From Sutterella sp. (lineage in GTDB: Bacteria; Pseudomonadota; Gammaproteobacteria; Burkholderiales; Burkholderiaceae_F): a stretch of DNA of 43,186 nt. Below the pieces are notes generated by a model. The model was not told where the DNA came from. It did no database searches and worked only from the letters and a program-made list of their open reading frames with translations. Below are positions 39,208-43,186 of the stretch, piece by piece. Both the position numbers and the translations under genes were made by a program. Where the stretch lies: contig DYCH01000017.1 in NCBI GenBank assembly GCA_019418235.1, positions 2,762 through 45,947 on the forward strand. Reading direction: 5' to 3'. Position 1 is the first letter of the stretch. The number at the start of each line of letters is the position of its first letter.

Positions 39208-40403
39208 TGAATGTTCACGTCTTTCTCAATCTTCAGGGGCAACGCCACTTAGTGGGTCTTCTTAAAGACGATCCCCTAGGATTGTTGTTTCAATACGCCC
39301 CTGACTTTATTAAGTTGAATCGGTCGCTCTCACCCGTTTCTATCCCTCTTTCCACTTCCACTTGGAAGAGCGCCAATGAACTCTTTAATGGACTGCCCGG
39401 CTTTATTGCCGATAGCCTTCCAGATGGTTGGGGAAGTTTGCTTTTGGATCGACAGTTACGAAAAAAAGGTAAACGACTTCATCAAATTTCGCCCTTGGAG
39501 CGACTCTGTTGGGTCGGCAACCAAGGCATGGGCGCATTGGAATACGAACCTGCCACAGAATGGGAAAAATTGAATTCGGATGAAATCCATTTGGATACGC
39601 TCGCTCAAGACGTGGATGCGATTTTGAAGGAAAAAGAATCCGCAGAGGCCCTTGATATGATTTGCGGTCTTAACGGTTCTTCGGGTGGTGCGCGCCCTAA
39701 AATCGTTTGTCTGGTTTCTAAAGATAAAAAGCAACTCCAAAGAGGTGTTTTAACCACCGATGCTTTTGATCCCTGGATGATTAAGTTCCAACACTCGTCC
39801 GATAGTAAAGACATTGGCGTTCACGAATACATTTGCTCTTTGATTGCAAAGCGTGCCGGCATTACCATGCCTCAGACTCACCTTTTTGAATCTCAACAAG
39901 GCGGCGGTTGGTTTGGTACCCAACGCTTTGACCGCAATCTCACTGGCAAGTACCACGTTGTGACGGCAGCGGGCCTTTTACACTCGGATTTTCGTCTGCC
40001 TTCGCTTGACTATGCAACGCTCATGGCGCTCACTTTACGACTTTGTGGAAAAGGGGCTCTCCTTGAGCAATTTAAGCGCGTCATTTTGAATTTCTCATTA
40101 GGTAACTGCGATGACCATGCTAAAAATTTCTCTTTCATGATGAATGAGGAAGGAAAGTGGTCGATGACACCGGCCTATGACATTGTGACAACCAACGCCT
40201 TTGGCAATGAACACATGACATCTTTATTGGGAAAAGGAAGGGATGTTGATCGAGCCGACTTTTTGAATCTTGCTAAGCGATTTGACATTGATCGAAACGA
40301 AGCCAATCACGCCTTAGATCAAGTCGCAGATGCCGTGGGAACTTATCAAGAACTTGCGAAGGATTTCGGCGTTAAGGCTCCGTCGGAATTGACGGTTTTC
40401 TAA
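39204..40403 (+). CDS. hipA: HipA-family serine/threonine kinase toxin
   Basis: HipA kinases stop growth by phosphorylating translation targets such as glutamyl-tRNA synthetase. The 399-residue protein has an N-terminal couple-HipA domain (about 5-110) and the kinase core. Visible sites are the Ser/Gly loop GLNGSSGGARPK (155-166), IKFQHSS (193-199), the catalytic GNCDDHAKNFSF (Asp303, Asn308) and the metal-binding AYDIV (Asp326). No inactivating change is seen, so it is probably an active toxin kept in check by the XRE partner. The pair lies between the UMF1 gene and the ybeY end. Confidence 0.93.
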   Translation: MMNVHVFLNLQGQRHLVGLLKDDPLGLLFQYAPDFIKLNRSLSPVSIPLSTSTWKSANELFNGLPGFIADSLPDGWGSLLLDRQLRKKGKRLHQISPLERLCWVGNQGMGALEYEPATEWEKLNSDEIHLDTLAQDVDAILKEKESAEALDMICGLNGSSGGARPKIVCLVSKDKKQLQRGVLTTDAFDPWMIKFQHSSDSKDIGVHEYICSLIAKRAGITMPQTHLFESQQGGGWFGTQRFDRNLTGKYHVVTAAGLLHSDFRLPSLDYATLMALTLRLCGKGALLEQFKRVILNFSLGNCDDHAKNFSFMMNEEGKWSMTPAYDIVTTNAFGNEHMTSLLGKGRDVDRADFLNLAKRFDIDRNEANHALDQVADAVGTYQELAKDFGVKAPSELTVF

Positions 40404-40437
40404 GATATTGATTTGCACATTTGTACAAATGATTAAA

Positions 40438-40456
40438 GGGGTGGCAGTGCCACCCC
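40438..40456. terminator. Hairpin between convergent hipA and ybeY
   Basis: GGGGTGGC (40438-40445) and GCCACCCC (40449-40456) form a perfect, very GC-rich stem with a three-base loop. The T tracts on both sides are short. A 12-bp palindrome ATTTGTACAAAT (40419-40430) lies just before it. Confidence 0.7.
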
Positions 40457-40468
40457 AATTTCGTTCAG

Positions 40469-40912
40469 TTAGACGAGCTCACGATCCGCATAAGGATTAT
40501 CAAACCCCAAACTCATCAAGGCTTTAATTTCCTTCGTTTCCATGACTTCTGCCTCTTCGTCATTCATATGATCGTACCCATGAGCGTGAAGTGCACCGTG
40601 AATCAGTAAGTGGGCCAAATGCTCTTCAAAAGACTTCTCTTGCTCTTGAGACTCTCGAATGAGAACCGGGACACAGATGGCCAAATCCGCAATCGCTTCA
40701 GGCTCATGCTGATAATCAAACGTTAAAACGTTCGTTGCATAGTCCTTGTGACGATATTGGCTATTAAGAGCTTGCCCTTCTTCAGCGTCGACAAACAACA
40801 CATTCAAAGTGGTATCGCGTTCAATCGCCGCTTCAATCCACTTTGCCATGGTTTCTTCAGACGGCAACTCGAAGTCGCCATTTTCCATAAATTGAACCGT
40901 GAGTTTTGCCAT
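40469..40912 (-). CDS. ybeY: rRNA maturation endoribonuclease YbeY
   Basis: YbeY is a zinc RNase for 16S rRNA 3' maturation and ribosome quality control. The 147-residue protein has the metal motif HLLIHGALHAHGYDH (about 107-121, three His) and the upstream YRHKDYATNVLTFDY. It starts two bases before the end of phoH's trailing region, following phoH closely, in the standard miaB-phoH-ybeY order. The CorC gene that often comes next is not here. Confidence 0.96.
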   Translation of the reverse strand: MAKLTVQFMENGDFELPSEETMAKWIEAAIERDTTLNVLFVDAEEGQALNSQYRHKDYATNVLTFDYQHEPEAIADLAICVPVLIRESQEQEKSFEEHLAHLLIHGALHAHGYDHMNDEEAEVMETKEIKALMSLGFDNPYADRELV

Positions 40913-40914
40913 TT

Positions 40915-41922
40915 TTAATCTCGATTCTTTTCCATCTTTTCAACCAAACGCTCTTGAGCTCGCTTTTCATCGGCCTTTGCATAGGCTTGAACAATGCGAG
41001 CTACCAAGGGATGGCGCACAACGTCAGCGGCCGTGAAGTATGTCATCGAAATACCTCGAACACCGGCCAAAACATTTTGTGCTTCCACGAGCCCCGAGCG
41101 CGTACCGCGCGGAAGGTCAATCTGCGTGACGTCACCTGTGATCACGGCCTTAGAACCAAAACCGATACGCGTTAAGAACATTTTCATTTGTTCAGGCGTC
41201 GTATTTTGGGCTTCGTCCAAAATCACAAAAGCGTTATTGAGCGTACGACCGCGCATATAGGCCAAAGGCGCAATTTCTATCGTTTGACGTTCAAGCAAGC
41301 GTTGCGTCTTATCGAACCCTAAGAGGTCAAACAAAGCGTCATAAAGGGGGCGCAAATAGGGATCAACCTTTTGAGAAAGGTCACCCGGCAAAAAGCCCAA
41401 ACGCTCCCCTGCTTCAACGGCGGGACGCGTAAGAATAATGCGCTCAACACGGTCTCGTTCATAGGCGTCAACAGCAGCGGCTACGGCTAAATACGTCTTC
41501 CCCGTCCCGGCCGGTCCAATCCCAAACGCAATATCGTGATCCAAAATCGCTTGAATGTATTCGCTTTGACGAGGCGTTCGACCTTGAAGCTCACGGCGCT
41601 TGGTGTGAAGCGTGGGTGTAGTGACCGCGTCACCGTCAATTTTCTTGGCGGCTTCGCCCACGAAATAAAGCTGAACGTCATCCGTCGTTAACTCACCTTC
41701 CAATTGCGGCACTTTCGCAGCAAACGTTTGGATGGCGTTTTGGGCTTCACGCGCTTTTTGCGTCTCACCGGCAATACGGAATTGATGACCACGACGAGAG
41801 ATCGTCACGTCCAAAATCATTTCGATTTGACGAAGGTTGGCATCCATCGGGCCGACAAGACTGGACAAGTCAGAGTTGTCCAAATCCACATTTAAGGTAA
41901 GAACTTTTTCTTCTGTAGTCAT
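40915..41922 (-). CDS. PhoH-like ATPase (PhoL/YbeZ)
   Basis: This 335-residue RNA-linked ATPase works with YbeY in RNA processing. It has an N-terminal KH-like region (about 10-90), Walker A GPAGTGKTYLA (about 136-146), Walker B FVILDEAQNTTPEQM, and TGDVTQIDLPRGTRSGL. Its ATG is five bases after miaB, and ybeY follows by two bases, so the three form one operon. Confidence 0.95.
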   Translation of the reverse strand: MTTEEKVLTLNVDLDNSDLSSLVGPMDANLRQIEMILDVTISRRGHQFRIAGETQKAREAQNAIQTFAAKVPQLEGELTTDDVQLYFVGEAAKKIDGDAVTTPTLHTKRRELQGRTPRQSEYIQAILDHDIAFGIGPAGTGKTYLAVAAAVDAYERDRVERIILTRPAVEAGERLGFLPGDLSQKVDPYLRPLYDALFDLLGFDKTQRLLERQTIEIAPLAYMRGRTLNNAFVILDEAQNTTPEQMKMFLTRIGFGSKAVITGDVTQIDLPRGTRSGLVEAQNVLAGVRGISMTYFTAADVVRHPLVARIVQAYAKADEKRAQERLVEKMEKNRD

Positions 41923-41927
41923 GAAAG

Positions 41928-43186
41928 CTATTCCTCGCTTGTGACCAATTCGCCACCCAAAGTGTGCGGGAAGACATCCGTGATTTTGACCATCACCATT
42001 TGATCAGTCAAACTCACGTCGCCCTTAAAATTGACCACACGGTTATTGTCCGTGCGAGCCGACATCATGCCTTCACCGCGACGTGCAGGACCCAAGACCA
42101 ACACGCGTTGGACGGTACCCAACATGGATTGAGAAATCTCATGCGCCTTGGCTTCATTTTTGGCTTGCAAAAGTTGCAGACGCTTAAGTTTCAACTCTTG
42201 CGGCGTTTCGTCCACTAAGTAAGCCGCGGGCGTACCGGGACGGCGGCTATAGACAAAGGAGAAGCTTGCATCAAAGCCCACGTCTTCCATCAATTGCATC
42301 GTGGCATCGAAGTCTTCTTGGGTTTCGCCGGGAAAGCCCACAATGATGTCGGTGGCAATGGCGATATCAGGACGCACGGCACGCAAACGACGAATAATGG
42401 ACTTGTATTCCAAAACCGTGTAGCCACGCTTCATCGCAGCCAAAATACGGTCAGAACCGGATTGAACGGGCAAATGCACGTGATTGACAAGCTTATCGAT
42501 CTTGCCGTAAGCATCAATCAAACGTTGCGTAAAGTGTTTCGGGTGAGAAGTCGTGTAACGAATGCGTTCAATGCCATCAATTTCAGCCACGTACTCTAAG
42601 AGCGTAGCAAAGTCAGCGATTTCACCGTCGGGCATTTCACCGCGATAAGCATTAACGTTTTGCCCCAAAAGCGTCACTTCCTTGACGCCTTGGGCGGCAA
42701 GCTTGGCAACTTCCAACAAAACGTCCGTCAACGGACGAGAAATTTCTTCACCGCGCGTATAAGGCACAACGCAGTAAGAGCAATATTGACTGCAACCTTC
42801 CATGATGGAAACAAAGGCGCAAGCCCCACGGGCTTGAGGTTCAGCCAAATGATCAAACTTTTCAATTTCAGGGAAAGAGATATCAACTTGTGGCTTTTTC
42901 GTCTTCTCGCACTTTTCAATCATGGTGGGTAAACGGTGAAGCGTTTGCGGGCCAAAGACGATGTTGACGTGCGGGGCACGAGAAAGGATCTTCTTACCTT
43001 CTTGACTGGCGACGCACCCACCCACGGCAATCAACATATCGGACTTGCCCGATTCTTTTTTAGCTTCACGAACTCGCCCCAAATCAGAGAAGACTTTCTC
43101 TTGGGCTTTTTCGCGGATGGAGCAAGTATTAAAGACGACTAAATCGGCTTCTTCGACCTTTTCGGTACGCTCGTACCCAGCCGTTT
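41928..43186 (-). CDS. miaB: tRNA-2-methylthio-N6-dimethylallyladenosine synthase (5' end cut by window)
   Basis: MiaB adds the methylthio group to i6A37 of tRNAs. The frame stays open to the window edge; the first codons read TAGYERTEKVEEADLVVFN and then TCSIREKAQEKVF, the MiaB signature that separates it from other MTTases. The radical-SAM cluster is in EGCSQYCSYCVVPYTRG (Cys-x3-Cys-x2-Cys), followed by LGQNVNAYRG and a C-terminal TRAM domain. The cysteine of VGGCVAS is also present. About 30-40 N-terminal residues lie outside the window. Confidence 0.96.
   Translation of the reverse strand, partial: TAGYERTEKVEEADLVVFNTCSIREKAQEKVFSDLGRVREAKKESGKSDMLIAVGGCVASQEGKKILSRAPHVNIVFGPQTLHRLPTMIEKCEKTKKPQVDISFPEIEKFDHLAEPQARGACAFVSIMEGCSQYCSYCVVPYTRGEEISRPLTDVLLEVAKLAAQGVKEVTLLGQNVNAYRGEMPDGEIADFATLLEYVAEIDGIERIRYTTSHPKHFTQRLIDAYGKIDKLVNHVHLPVQSGSDRILAAMKRGYTVLEYKSIIRRLRAVRPDIAIATDIIVGFPGETQEDFDATMQLMEDVGFDASFSFVYSRRPGTPAAYLVDETPQELKLKRLQLLQAKNEAKAHEISQSMLGTVQRVLVLGPARRGEGMMSARTDNNRVVNFKGDVSLTDQMVMVKITDVFPHTLGGELVTSEE

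Overview
The window looks like a chromosomal segment of a moderate-GC, gut-type betaproteobacterium. A Burkholderiales member near Sutterellaceae (Sutterella/Parasutterella/Turicimonas) is my best guess. This is inferred from gene content and gene order: nrdR-ribD-ribE ... ribH-nusB-thiL-pgpA-pncC; tyrS, then M23 peptidase-anmK ... erpA; miaB-phoH-ybeY. I could not run a phylogenetic search. I saw no rRNA, tRNA, CRISPR array or complete insertion sequence.

Layout. 1-2276: end of a flavin-dependent NMO-family oxidase, divergent mnmA, and a gene-free stretch with two hairpins. 2277-5400: a membrane metallophosphoesterase and AraC regulator on the minus strand, divergent from a Tat-type carboxymuconolactone-decarboxylase-fold protein, with three matching operator-like sites between them. 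5413-6699: an AAA_14/DUF4143 ATPase behind two 40-bp palindromic repeats. 6788-9715: a polar amino-acid ABC importer with two paralogous binding proteins. 9716-13299: an AT-rich gap, an orphan RHH protein, an IMPACT-family protein and groESL. 13478-15790: PBP4-type carboxypeptidase and pyrF. 15849-18401: two peptide/amidohydrolases (AbgA-like and IadA). 18576-19628: a Schlafen/COG2865-type protein lacking its AlbA_2 domain, behind five 9-bp repeats. 19625-27324: CorC-like protein, then a run of riboflavin, thiamine, lipid and regulatory genes. 27431-28684: a second DUF4143 ATPase, with two 39-bp repeats upstream and an 11-bp direct repeat on each side. 28941-34203: a transposase relic, PEBP, dtd, tyrS, M23 peptidase and anmK. 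34238-36018: a full-length AlbA_2/HATPase_c_4 protein flanked on both sides by ACTTGCT arrays of strict 11-bp period. 36133-38864: erpA, a histone-deacetylase-like hydrolase and a UMF1 transporter. 38866-40403: an XRE-HipA toxin-antitoxin pair with a perfect 15-bp inverted repeat. 40469-43186: ybeY, phoH and partial miaB.

How it fits together. Most of the window is housekeeping: cofactor synthesis (riboflavin, thiamine diphosphate), tRNA modification and charging (mnmA, tyrS, dtd, miaB), cell-wall turnover (dacB, M23 peptidase, anmK), chaperonin, and amino-acid or peptide scavenging. Five solitary accessory units are set between these genes. Each is a nucleotide-binding or kinase-type protein, and each has its own short repeat family at its promoter, not shared with the others. 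The AlbA_2 locus is the most striking: 14 heptamer copies in four clusters surround one gene placed between anmK and erpA. My main proposal is that these are self-regulated, defence- or addiction-like modules that each read their own repeat code. The repeats are seen directly; the function is inferred.
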